DNA from: Bryobacter aggregatus MPL3
GTDB taxonomy: Bacteria > Acidobacteriota > Terriglobia > Bryobacterales > Bryobacteraceae
DNA length: 64,000 nt
Assembly: GCF_000702445.1 (NCBI RefSeq)
Contig: NZ_JNIF01000003.1
Location: 4,092,001-4,156,000 of the forward strand
Direction of reading: 5' to 3'
The notes below the pieces were generated by a model. That model saw only the letters and a list, made by a program, of their open reading frames with translations. It did not search any database and had not been told where the DNA came from. This document shows positions 33,348-41,748 of this stretch, one piece after another (positions within the stretch are counted from its first letter, which is position 1; each line of letters opens with the position of its first letter). The translations under genes were made by a program, and so were the position numbers.

Positions 33348-35687
33348 TTAGATCAGCTTTTCGAGGCGGTCCTTGAACCGGGTGTAGATCCAACTGGCGG
33401 CGATCAACAGCAGGCCCAAAATGAGGAAGCTGAGGATGCGGGCTAAGCCGGTGAGACCGCTGAGGTCGTAGAGGAAGAGCTTCAATATGCCGAGGCCGAA
33501 GAGGGCGAGTCCGCTGAAGCGGAGCCAGCGCTGCTGTAAGGAGAAGCCGATGCCGAGCATCGACGCTCCGGCGAGTCCCCAGCCAATCGAGATCCATTCG
33601 CGCTCCAGTTGCTTGCCAATGAGGAGCGCGGTGAAGATTGGTGTTGCGAATTGACTCGCTTTGGTCATTCGCGGAGCGAAGTGACTGCGCGCGCCGAGTA
33701 GTGCGTGGATCGCGATGAGCGGGATGCCAGTGCGGAGGCGTGCGCTGTTGTTGAGATCGCCAGCAAGGTAGGCGACACATGCGAGCCATAGTGCGACCAG
33801 TCCTTGCGCCGCCATGCCGAGCGGCTGGATGGCGAGTAGCGCGGCGGCGTAGGCGAGCAGCGAAAGAGCTAGCCATTGCGCTGGTGCTTGATAGTAGAGG
33901 AGATAAAAGGGGATCGCTGCCGCAACCGTGAGGTAGAGTTGCCGGAAGAGCGGCAGATCGGTTTCGAGCCTGGCCATGCCGAAGTAGAGCAGCGTGAGCA
34001 CGAGGCCAATGGGCGTGTCGTGGTCAGATGTGAAGGCGAGGTATAAGAGGATGGGCAGGGCCAGGGTGAGGCGCGGCGCGATGGGAAGGCTCGGGTGGGC
34101 CGGGTAATATCTGGCGATCAGAGCGCAGGGCAGGGCGAAGATGAGGGCGTGCCAGAGCTGTGGGACTGGATCGTGGAGGTAGATTAGCGTGACCAGTAGC
34201 GCTGCGACGATGCGGCAGAAGCCATCGAGCTTGTGGCGGGTCCAGATGCCGCCCGCCGTGTAGACGAGCGTCGCGAAGACTCCTAAGAGAACCCATAACT
34301 TGATGGGGCCCCAGTGTGGGACGCTGTCGCCGCGTCCTTCATAGGAAAGGGCGAGGAGGGCGAGGATGAAGGTCGCATCGAGCAGATAGCTGTAGTAGGT
34401 GAAGATCTTCTTGCTTTGCCTGGTGCCTAACCAGAACAGGAATTGGGCCTGGAGCAGGATGCCGAAGGCCTGGCCGAGTTCTTTGAAGCGGAAGAAGATC
34501 GCCGCAGTGAGGGTGAGGTTGGTGATCAACAGCGAAGCGATGGGGCCGCTGCCGGTGACTTCGTCGATCTCGTTCTGCGCCTTGCTGCCGAGGCCCATGC
34601 GCCAGCGTGCGAAGGCTGATGCGGCGAAGGCAAGGGTGGCCCAGGTGAGGACGTAGCCGTAGTGGGTTTCTGATTGGTCGCCCACGAGCAGACTGGCGCT
34701 GACGAAGCCAATCGCATTGAGTTGGGGTAGGACCGGGATGCCGCGCTCGCGGGCCTGGGTGAAGAGGTCGTAGGCTTCAAAGACGATCCAGAGGAGCCAG
34801 AGCGTGGGGTCGCCAAAGTTGTTGATGAGGTGGGGGTGTCCGGGGATGAGGAGGTAGGCGGCGTAGGTGACGAGCAGGTCGCCGAGGACGAGCCATCGCC
34901 AGGCGAAACGCCAACTGACGATCAAGGCAGCGACGGCGAGGATGGTCATTGCGGGCAGGACGATGGGGAGATCGCGGTGGATGAGGAAGGCGATGTAGGC
35001 CAAGAAGAAGGTGGCTCCGGTAACGCGTTCGTCGCGGTAGACCAGGGAGTGGGCGACCATCGCTGTGGCGACGGCGAGCAGGACGGCGAGACCGTAGATG
35101 GGATTGTCAATAACGTGGGTGGCTTCGATGCCGTGGCTGGCGAAGGCGGTGAAATAGAGACCGGCCCAGCCGATGGCGATGAGCCCGAGCGCCCAATGTT
35201 TGAAGTGTTGCCAACACTTTTCGACGACGATGCCGCCGGTGAGGAAGATGAGACTGATGGAAACCGCGAGGAGGAGTCTGCCGAGCGGGCCGAGCAGACC
35301 GAAGGAGTAAGTGGGCAAGAGGGCGAGCCCGATGATGAGGATGAGTGCGCCGAGTTTGAGCAGCCAGTTTTCGCCGAGGCGGGATTCCCAGGAGAAGTCG
35401 GGAGGCGGCTCTTCGTAGTGGAGGTTGGGAGTGAATTCTACTGCGGCGATGGGAGTTGGGGGCGCTTCTTCGTAGGTTGGCGGAATGGGAAGGGGAACTG
35501 CTTGGGGAATGGGTGGCGCTTGCATGCCGTTGTGGCGTTCGAGGTTCCAGATGCGCTGGGTGAGTTGGGCCACTTGTTGTTCGAGGAGGGCGATGCGGTC
35601 TGGGGAGAGTTGCGCGTCTGGACGGAGGCTGATCCGGATTGCCCAGGCGATCATCGCAATGACGAGAACTGCAACCACGAATTCCAT
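33348..35687 (-). CDS. DUF2339 polytopic membrane protein
   Basis: A 779-residue protein with one N-terminal helix (FVVAVLVIAMIAWAI), a short coiled-coil (LLEQQVAQLTQRIWNLE), a Pro-rich linker (residues ~57-95) and then roughly 20 transmembrane helices to the C-terminus. The block SWESRLGENWLLKLGALILIIGLAL and the ordering are typical of DUF2339. Its function is not known. It stands alone between purB and a divergent small receiver-like gene. The 217 bases between the purB terminator and this stop hold no recognised feature. Confidence 0.85.
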   Translation of the reverse strand: MEFVVAVLVIAMIAWAIRISLRPDAQLSPDRIALLEQQVAQLTQRIWNLERHNGMQAPPIPQAVPLPIPPTYEEAPPTPIAAVEFTPNLHYEEPPPDFSWESRLGENWLLKLGALILIIGLALLPTYSFGLLGPLGRLLLAVSISLIFLTGGIVVEKCWQHFKHWALGLIAIGWAGLYFTAFASHGIEATHVIDNPIYGLAVLLAVATAMVAHSLVYRDERVTGATFFLAYIAFLIHRDLPIVLPAMTILAVAALIVSWRFAWRWLVLGDLLVTYAAYLLIPGHPHLINNFGDPTLWLLWIVFEAYDLFTQARERGIPVLPQLNAIGFVSASLLVGDQSETHYGYVLTWATLAFAASAFARWRMGLGSKAQNEIDEVTGSGPIASLLITNLTLTAAIFFRFKELGQAFGILLQAQFLFWLGTRQSKKIFTYYSYLLDATFILALLALSYEGRGDSVPHWGPIKLWVLLGVFATLVYTAGGIWTRHKLDGFCRIVAALLVTLIYLHDPVPQLWHALIFALPCALIARYYPAHPSLPIAPRLTLALPILLYLAFTSDHDTPIGLVLTLLYFGMARLETDLPLFRQLYLTVAAAIPFYLLYYQAPAQWLALSLLAYAAALLAIQPLGMAAQGLVALWLACVAYLAGDLNNSARLRTGIPLIAIHALLGARSHFAPRMTKASQFATPIFTALLIGKQLEREWISIGWGLAGASMLGIGFSLQQRWLRFSGLALFGLGILKLFLYDLSGLTGLARILSFLILGLLLIAASWIYTRFKDRLEKLI

Positions 35688-35809
35688 GTGCGGCTAGTGT
35701 ATCTCAGCGCACGGGGATGGTTTGCTTAGTACTAGTAGTATGGTCTGGCCAGGACTGTCTTTCGGCCAGAAGTTTCCCCTAGAAAAACATTGCGAAATCC
35801 ATATACTGT

Positions 35810-36286
35810 ATGCAGAGCTTTGAGCTCCAAACGAAAAAAAAGTCGAAAATGTCGTTCACCCTCCAACTCGCCCCGAAAAAGCCCATGCGCCTGGCCCGCG
35901 TACTGTTGGCTGATGATAATCCGACGGCCCGATTGACCTTGCAGACCGTATTAGAAGCTAGTGGATATAACGTGGATGCGGCGGCCAGCGCTGCCGAAGC
36001 CATGGAGAAACTGGATACGGAAGAGTACTCCCTGGTGCTGAGTGGCCGGGATTTAGAAGCGCCCGATGCGGGATTCCGCATTCTTGCGCATGCGAATACG
36101 ATGACCTATCGCCCCGCGACGGCCGTGTTTGATTCCGAAAGCGATGCCGATGTGGCACAGGAGCCGGGGAAACGCCCGGTGCTGGTTTCTCCTGAAGATC
36201 TTCCGGAATTGCTCGGACAGGTGGCGGACTTGATCAGCCGCCGGGCCCGCCGGCAGGTGCGCCGCGAATTGCTGGTTGCCGGTTAG
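35810..36286 (+). CDS. Degenerate response-regulator receiver domain
   Basis: A 158-residue protein with the receiver pattern VLLADDNPTARLTLQTVLEASGYNVDAAASAAEAMEKL. The acidic pair (Asp35, Asp36) is present, but the phospho-acceptor position in LVLSGRDLEAPDAG is Gly79 instead of Asp, and the conserved Lys is not seen (LVSPEDL). The ending is basic (SRRARRQVRREL). It is therefore likely a pseudo-receiver acting by protein contact. Start position is uncertain: ATGs at 35810, 35849 and 35885 all lack a clear ribosome-binding site. No histidine kinase is nearby. Confidence 0.72.
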   Translation: MQSFELQTKKKSKMSFTLQLAPKKPMRLARVLLADDNPTARLTLQTVLEASGYNVDAAASAAEAMEKLDTEEYSLVLSGRDLEAPDAGFRILAHANTMTYRPATAVFDSESDADVAQEPGKRPVLVSPEDLPELLGQVADLISRRARRQVRRELLVAG

Positions 36287-37254
36287 TTCTGCAGGACGCC
36301 GACTGCCTCGAGCGCAACCGTCGCTTCATTCGATCCCACTCCTTCGACCACGCTGAGCGGGCCGAAGTGAGTTTCGAGACCGCGGCTGACGCCGTACACC
36401 CGTTTGATGAGCAGCTTGGCGCTGTTCGCCTCGAGTAGTTTGAGGAGCCGGGTTTCGAGCTGTTCGGCGTCCGATTTGCCACTGCCGAAGCCAATCAGCG
36501 TTCCTGTGAGGACCAGGTGCGAGGCGTCGCCACTGCTGCGCCTGCTGGCCGCCTCGCAGCGTGCGAGACCACTGCCGGTGGCCCGTTGTACTTGCACGAG
36601 GCTGCGCGCGGCGGCGGGGAAACGGGTGGCGATCGCCTGATCGAGAGCCGCTGCGGTATCGAGCGAGCTGACGAAGCAGGAGACGGCAAGCAGTTCTCCT
36701 TTCAAACTGGCGAGGCTTTCTTCGAGTAGCGGGAGAACTGCGTTGGGATCGCCGGAATTGCCCAGTGCTTTGACGACTTCGCGTGAGCTGATCCAATCGA
36801 TGCCGTGGAAATTCTGCGGACGGCGGTCTTCGGCAATCGCCTCGATCAGGACTTGCGCGCCGTCGAGGGGCAGCGCGCCAACCTGGACAATCGAAAGAGC
36901 CGGGAGCGGCTGTTTCCAATCGTTGAACTGTTCACTGACGATGGTCGTGATGCGGCGGGCGTCGCCACGTCCGGCCACGAAGACACGCAGCTTGACGAAG
37001 GTGGCTCCACGGGTTTGCTTGCGGAGCGCGGTGAGCGCTTCTTTGGCCTGCTGGCTGAGGAGGCCTTTTGCCGACATCGGACTGGTGAAGAAGACGAGCC
37101 GGGAACTCTCGACGTGGATGGCCGCGGGCGGGTCGGGGAGCAACTCGAGAACCTGCGTGGGCGGCTCTTTCTTTTCCTTCTTCTCCTTGCGGCTCTGCGC
37201 GGTTGCCAGCGTGGCGAGCAGGAGGAACAGCGAGATGAGTTTAACTGCGGACAC
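36283..37254 (-). CDS. Secreted RidA-like (YjgF/UK114 fold) protein
   Basis: A 323-residue protein with a leader (AVKLISLFLLLATLATAQ) and a Lys-rich spacer. The block LVFFTSPMSAKGLLSQQAKEAL followed by VKLRVFVAGRGD and PALSIVQVGALPLDGAQVLIEAIA has the RidA fold pattern; a second and a weaker third module follow (GSGKSDAEQLETRLLKLLEAN). RidA proteins hydrolyse reactive enamines in the cytoplasm; a secreted form is unusual and the catalytic Arg is uncertain. The start overlaps the end of the TIM-barrel gene by 14 bases. Confidence 0.62.
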   Translation of the reverse strand: MSAVKLISLFLLLATLATAQSRKEKKEKKEPPTQVLELLPDPPAAIHVESSRLVFFTSPMSAKGLLSQQAKEALTALRKQTRGATFVKLRVFVAGRGDARRITTIVSEQFNDWKQPLPALSIVQVGALPLDGAQVLIEAIAEDRRPQNFHGIDWISSREVVKALGNSGDPNAVLPLLEESLASLKGELLAVSCFVSSLDTAAALDQAIATRFPAAARSLVQVQRATGSGLARCEAASRRSSGDASHLVLTGTLIGFGSGKSDAEQLETRLLKLLEANSAKLLIKRVYGVSRGLETHFGPLSVVEGVGSNEATVALEAVGVLQN

Positions 37255-38311
37255 CTAAGTTCAACTCCTGGCGGGCATAGCGGATGCTGCGTTCCATATG
37301 TTCCTTCTGTTGGTAGGCTAACGCAGCCTGATAGACAGGTGGAGTGGGGCGTCCGGGGGCGTCTTCCTGCACCACGGTCTTTTCGTAGGGCCTGCCGCGT
37401 TTGGCGATAGCGAGGAAGCGGGCGTACTCTTGGGCGCGGGCCTTGGGATACCAGCGCGCCCACCAGGCGTCGTCGTAGACGGGCAGGATGGCGGGGGCGC
37501 GGCCTGTGATCGGTTTGATAAAGATGTGGACGCTAGGATTTAAGAGCTGGCGGGCACGGGCGATGATCTGTTTGAAATCGATGGTGCCTTCGCCGAGGGG
37601 GACCCATTGGACGGCGATGCCGTCGGGGTGGTTGTAAACGACGGAGTCGCGCAGGTGGAAGGTGAGGACGTAGGGGGCGAGGGTTTCGAGCGTGAGGAGC
37701 GGGTCTTCGAGGGTGAAGACGGGGTTGCCGGTGTCGAGATAGGTGCCGACGAAATCCTTGCCTGCCTGCTCGATGATGATCTTGTGTTCCCATGCCTGGA
37801 AGTCTTTGTGGACTTCGATGGCGATCTTGAGATTGGCATCGAGGACTTCCTGGCGGACGGTTCTGAGGACCTTGATGCCAAGCTCCATATTCGCTTCGAT
37901 GTCGGGGAGGGGCAGCTCATTGCGGAAGCTGGCGAAGAGGCTGCGGACGATGGGGGAGCCGCAGGCCTTGGCGCGCGCGATGTTGCGGCGGAGCGTTGCG
38001 ACGACGGCATTGAACTGATCGGGAGTTTTGGGGAGGATGCCGCTGCCGCCGGTTTCGATGTGGAGCTTGCTTTCCTTCGCCCAGGTTTTGATGTCGGCCC
38101 AGTGTGCGGGGTCGTTGGTGGCGGGGTCGAGGGAATCCTGGAGGAAGAGCGCGTCGAGATTCCAGGCAATGGCCTGGTCGAAGTGCTGGCGGTCTGTCAT
38201 CTTCAGACCGCGCAGACAGTAGGTGTTGTAACCGATGGGGATGCGATCGGGCAGGCTCGCCTGGGCCAGAGCGGGAGCGGCGAGAGAAGCGAGAAAGTTG
38301 CGACGTAGCAT
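37241..38311 (-). CDS. Secreted TIM-barrel protein (sugar isomerase/epimerase-like)
   Basis: A 356-residue protein with a Tat-like leader (MLRRNFLASLAAPALAQA) and a xylose-isomerase-like TIM barrel: IPIGYNTYCLRGLKM, IAIEVHKDFQAWEHK, FVGTYLDTGNPVFTLEDP and VLTFHLRDSVVYN. The Glu/Asp/His ladder fits metal-binding sugar isomerases. ATG 38311 shares a base with the stop of the permease (TAATG). A longer frame reaches 38974 only as a shadow of the permease gene. It is likely to act on a sugar outside the cytoplasm. Confidence 0.82.
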   Translation of the reverse strand: MLRRNFLASLAAPALAQASLPDRIPIGYNTYCLRGLKMTDRQHFDQAIAWNLDALFLQDSLDPATNDPAHWADIKTWAKESKLHIETGGSGILPKTPDQFNAVVATLRRNIARAKACGSPIVRSLFASFRNELPLPDIEANMELGIKVLRTVRQEVLDANLKIAIEVHKDFQAWEHKIIIEQAGKDFVGTYLDTGNPVFTLEDPLLTLETLAPYVLTFHLRDSVVYNHPDGIAVQWVPLGEGTIDFKQIIARARQLLNPSVHIFIKPITGRAPAILPVYDDAWWARWYPKARAQEYARFLAIAKRGRPYEKTVVQEDAPGRPTPPVYQAALAYQQKEHMERSIRYARQELNLGVRS

Positions 38312-39813
38312 TAGATCTCCTGGGCGAGCGAACTGCGGGATTTGGAATAGGCGAAGTAGATTGCAAGGCCGATGATGAGCCAGATGAAGAAGGCGATCCA
38401 GGTCTGGAGCGGCAGACCGAGCATCAGGACCAGACAGAAGAGAATCGAGAAACCGGGGACCCAGGGGACGAGGGGAACGCGGAAGCCACGGGCGCGGTCG
38501 GGCTGGCGGCGGCGCAGGATAATGACACCTGCCGAGACGCTGGCGAAGGCGGCGAGGGTGCCGATGTTGGCGAGTTCGGCGAAGGTGGCGATGTCCCAGA
38601 TGCCGGCGGGGATGCCGACGACGAAGCCGGCGATCCAGGTGCTGACGTGCGGGGTGCGGAACTTCGGGTGGACCTTGCTGAAGAGGCCGGGGAGCAGCTT
38701 GTCGCGGGACATCGCAAACCAGATGCGGGCTTGTCCGTACTGGAAGACCAGTAACGAACTCCACATTCCGATGAGAGCGCCGAGGCTGACGAAGACGCGC
38801 AGCCGGTTGTAGCCAATGTCCTTGAGCGCCTTGGCGACCGGTTCGTCGGTGGTGCCGAGGGTGGTGTAGGGGACGATGCCGGTGAGGACGAGCGCGACGG
38901 CGCCGTAGAGGAGCGCGCAGACGAGCAGAGTGATGATGATGCCCCAGGGCATGTCGCGCTTGGGGTTCTTGCATTCTTCGGCCGCTGTCGAGACGCTATC
39001 GAAACCGATGTAGGCGAAGAAGACGATGGCCGCGCCTGAGATGATTCCAGTGGTGCCATTGGGGGAGAAGGGAACCCAGTGTGCGGGGTCGATGGCATTG
39101 GCCGCTCCGAGGACGAAGGCGAGGATGGCGAGGACCTTGATGACGACCATGAGGGAGGTGGCGTTCGCGCTTTCGCGCACGCCGCGGATGAGCAACCAGG
39201 TGAGGAGGATCATGATGAGGAGGGCGGGGAGGTTGAAGTAGGCTCCGGTGATTTCCCCACCGCGGAAGGCGGGGCCGGACCACTCGGGAGGGAGGCGGAC
39301 GCCGAGGAGATTGTCGAGAATGTCGTTGAAATAACCGGAGAAGCCGACGGCGACGCTCATGTTGGAGACGGCGTATTCGAGGATGAGATCCCAGCCGATG
39401 ATCCAGGCGAAGACTTCGCCGAGTGTGGCGTAGGCGTAGGTGTAAGTGCTGCCAGCGATGGGGATCATCGAGGCGAGTTCGGCATAGCAGAGGGCGGCAA
39501 AGCCACAGGCGAAGGCGACGAGGAGAAAGCTGATGACGACGGCGGGTCCGGCTCCAGGGCGGCCGATGGTGGAAATGGCGTCGGGACCGTAGCGGAGGAG
39601 ATCGAGAACAGGAGCGTGGAGGACGCTCTGGTACTTCATGGTGACGCCTGCGGCAGCGGTGCCGGTGAGGGTGAAAATGCCGGAGCCGATCACCGCACCA
39701 ATGCCCATCGCGACCAGGCTCCAAAGGCCCAGAGTCTTCGAGAGTTTATGGTTGGACTCTTCGCTTTCGCGAATGAGTGAGTCGATCGACTTGCACCGCA
39801 GCAACTGGCTCAT
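38311..39813 (-). CDS. APC-family amino acid permease (cationic amino acid transporter type)
   Basis: A 500-residue transporter with about 12-13 transmembrane helices started at ATG 39813; an upstream ATG at 39831 is also possible. The APC consensus GIGAVIGSGIFTLTGTAA near residue 41 and the repeat FVSLGALIGMWSSLLVFQYGQARIWFAMSRDKLLP identify the family, closest in style to cationic amino acid transporters. It is the first gene of the unit that continues into the TIM-barrel and RidA-like genes, and could supply amino-sugar or amino-acid substrates. Confidence 0.9.
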   Translation of the reverse strand: MSQLLRCKSIDSLIRESEESNHKLSKTLGLWSLVAMGIGAVIGSGIFTLTGTAAAGVTMKYQSVLHAPVLDLLRYGPDAISTIGRPGAGPAVVISFLLVAFACGFAALCYAELASMIPIAGSTYTYAYATLGEVFAWIIGWDLILEYAVSNMSVAVGFSGYFNDILDNLLGVRLPPEWSGPAFRGGEITGAYFNLPALLIMILLTWLLIRGVRESANATSLMVVIKVLAILAFVLGAANAIDPAHWVPFSPNGTTGIISGAAIVFFAYIGFDSVSTAAEECKNPKRDMPWGIIITLLVCALLYGAVALVLTGIVPYTTLGTTDEPVAKALKDIGYNRLRVFVSLGALIGMWSSLLVFQYGQARIWFAMSRDKLLPGLFSKVHPKFRTPHVSTWIAGFVVGIPAGIWDIATFAELANIGTLAAFASVSAGVIILRRRQPDRARGFRVPLVPWVPGFSILFCLVLMLGLPLQTWIAFFIWLIIGLAIYFAYSKSRSSLAQEI

Positions 39814-39859
39814 CGCTGTAGTGTAATGCAAGGGGCGAGAGGCGGGTCAATGGAAACGC

Positions 39860-39894
39860 AAAAAGGGCCAGTGGCGTGGAGGCGCCGCTGGCCC
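39860..39894 (-). terminator. Intrinsic terminator for the small minus-strand gene
   Basis: Read on the minus strand, a 12-base stem (one G-T pair) around 39865-39876 and 39883-39894 is followed by five T (A5 at 39860-39864). It lies ~70 bases beyond the stop of the 39962-40123 gene. A second hairpin (39899-39906 with 39934-39941) precedes it and may be part of the 3' end. Confidence 0.72.
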
Positions 39895-39961
39895 GCTTTG
39901 CATCCCTAGCAGGCTCGGAGGGGAGGCCCGGTCGGGATGCATGTCTTTTGGAGAAGGAAAC

Positions 39962-40123
39962 TTAGCGCTTGCGCGACTGGCCCTTCACGATTTTCTTCAC
40001 TTTTTTCTTTTGGGAACCGCGATCCACGCCGGGGCCGCGTCCGGTGATGGCAGGGGCTGCCTTGCGGGCGGCGCGCTTCAGCTTCTTACGTTCGTCTCTG
40101 TCTTTTACGTGCTTCGTGTTCAT
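39962..40123 (-). CDS. Small basic protein, unknown
   Basis: A 53-residue protein starting MNTKHVKDRDERKKLKRAAR and ending KKIVKGQSRKR, nearly half Lys/Arg. This composition fits an RNA- or DNA-binding ribosome-associated peptide, but no family is recognised and there is no clear ribosome-binding site. Support comes from the intact frame and a good terminator downstream. It may be a conserved small gene or part of the decayed stretch that follows. Confidence 0.45.
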   Translation of the reverse strand: MNTKHVKDRDERKKLKRAARKAAPAITGRGPGVDRGSQKKKVKKIVKGQSRKR

Positions 40124-40230
40124 CTTGTCGAAATATCCAAACTTGTAGGGTAGCGCATCTTGGGGGGAAATGCGAGTTTCGGGGAGGGAGGGGTTGTTGA
40201 AGCTTCGGGACTGGTCCGCATCATGGAAGC

Positions 40231-40364
40231 ATGAAGAGCAAAGATGCCGCAGCAGTGGCGCTCGGATTGCACGGCGGTCCTGCGCGGGCTGCTCAATGAC
40301 GCCTGAGCAGCGGAGCGAGAGTGCGCGCAAGGCGGTTCTTGGCCGGTGGACGAAGGCTTCCTGA
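40231..40364 (+). pseudogene. Small KGG-type protein broken by a one-base frameshift
   Basis: Frame 1 reads MKSKDAAAVALGLHGGPARAAQ then stops at 40297-40299 (CAATGA). The next frame starts at the ATG inside that stop (40296) and reads MTPEQRSESARKAVLGRWTKAS. Joined, they resemble short widespread proteins with an LGxxGGxARAxxMTPEQRSExARKAxxxRW pattern, which I recall from bacteria but cannot confirm here. One missing A would repair it. The stop-start overlap could also give two short peptides. Confidence 0.55.
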
Positions 40365-40532
40365 GGGAATTCTGAACCACCTGATCGAAGGATTTCGAGA
40401 TGGCTGGATCTCTATCGTGACGGTGATTGGTATAAACGATTTCCTGATTTCACGCTCGTCGGGTCTGGCGAATTTCCAAAGACATTTCTGACCTCTGACA
40501 TGAAACCATACGGTACTGAGGTGAACGACTAG
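40365..40532 (+). pseudogene. Possible 3' remnant of a decayed gene
   Basis: Directly after the preceding stop, the same frame is open for 55 codons to a TAG at 40530. The translation is protein-like (WLDLYRDGDWYKRFPDFTLVGSGEFPKTF and SDMKPYGTEVND), unlike the Arg/Pro-rich shadows elsewhere in this GC-rich DNA. No start or family is recognised. Together with the gene before it, this suggests a degraded stretch in the otherwise empty 40124-40539 interval. Confidence 0.35.
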
Positions 40533-40539
40533 AAACGCG

Positions 40540-41718
40540 CTACTTTGTGATTTCACGGAAGACGCGGAGCATGTTGCCTCCGAGGAATTTGCGGATGCGG
40601 CTTTCGCTCCAGCCTCGCTTGAGCATCGCTTCGGTCAACATCGGGAGATCGGAGATGTCGTGCATGCCGCGCGGGAGTGTGGGGCCTCCGTCGAAATCGG
40701 AACCTAAGGCGACGTGGTCTTCGCCGATGATTGCGATTGCCTTTTCTACGACCGCGATCCAGTCTTCAGGGCCAAAGAGCACCTCGTCTGGCATGTTGAG
40801 ACCGACCATCGGGAATTGCGGTGCAACGTGCTTGTCGATCTCCTCAATGCTCATCGTCTTCTCCCGCTTGGCAATGTCGGTGGTGTCCCAGAAGGGCTTG
40901 CCCGCATGCTGAGTGCGCCAGTCGAAGGCTTTGCGATTGTGGAACTCGTTGCCGATCTGGAAGCCGATCACACCGCCCTTTGCCGCGAGCTTGCGCATGA
41001 GGGCTTCGGGCATGTTGCGGGGGATGTTGTTGATCATCCGCAGACCGTGGTGCGTGGCGACGACCGGAGCTTTGCTCAGGTCAATGGCCTGCGAGATGCT
41101 TTCGTCCGAGGCGTGCGAGACGTTGATGACCATGCCGAGACGATTCATCTCCGCAATGACGGCGCGGCCGCGCTCGTTGAGGCCGTTGTACTTGGGCTTC
41201 GAGCAGCAGGAATCGGCGAAGTTGTTGGCCCAGTTGTGCGCCGAGAGTTGCGCGGAGCGCAGACCGAGGCGGTAGAGGTCGCGCAGAATGCCGAGATCGC
41301 CATCGAGATCGAAGCCACCTTCGAGGTCGAGGACGGCAGCGATCTTGCCCGAACGGTGGATGCGGTCGATGTCGTTCGCGTTGCGCGCTAACTCGATGGT
41401 GGCTTTGTTCCGTTCGAGCTGTGTGAGCGCGAGATCGATGAGTCGGAAGGTTTGCTTGGTTTCAAGGCGCTGCGGGTAGTAATCCTCGGTGACAAAGATG
41501 GAGAAGAACATCGCGTCGACGCCGCCTTGCTTGGCGCGTGGCAAATCGAATTGGCCGTCGCTGACACGGGTGCCGATGTCGCCGCCGTGATAGAACTGCC
41601 GGTTGATGACGTGCACGTGGGCATCAAAGACAAAGGCATCGTTGTGGAGCTTTTGTGCTTTTTCACTCACGGTTGCCAGAAGCAGGAATGGGATGAGCAG
41701 CAGTTTCAGACTTGACAT
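40540..41718 (-). CDS. Membrane dipeptidase (M19 family), secreted
   Basis: A 392-residue peptidase with a leader (LKLLLIPFLLLATVSEKA). Metal ligands of the M19/renal dipeptidase family are visible: FDAHVH (His34, His36; most relatives have HxD), LDLEGG, NVSHASD, VATHHGLR and ALGSDFDGG. It hydrolyses dipeptides, possibly including D-amino-acid dipeptides. It is monocistronic, divergent from the next gene across 30 bases, so the promoters must overlap. The HVH replacement at the first motif deserves a structure check. Confidence 0.88.
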   Translation of the reverse strand: MSSLKLLLIPFLLLATVSEKAQKLHNDAFVFDAHVHVINRQFYHGGDIGTRVSDGQFDLPRAKQGGVDAMFFSIFVTEDYYPQRLETKQTFRLIDLALTQLERNKATIELARNANDIDRIHRSGKIAAVLDLEGGFDLDGDLGILRDLYRLGLRSAQLSAHNWANNFADSCCSKPKYNGLNERGRAVIAEMNRLGMVINVSHASDESISQAIDLSKAPVVATHHGLRMINNIPRNMPEALMRKLAAKGGVIGFQIGNEFHNRKAFDWRTQHAGKPFWDTTDIAKREKTMSIEEIDKHVAPQFPMVGLNMPDEVLFGPEDWIAVVEKAIAIIGEDHVALGSDFDGGPTLPRGMHDISDLPMLTEAMLKRGWSESRIRKFLGGNMLRVFREITK

Positions 41719-41748
41719 CTGACTAGAAGTTTATAATGGGGCTTCCTT

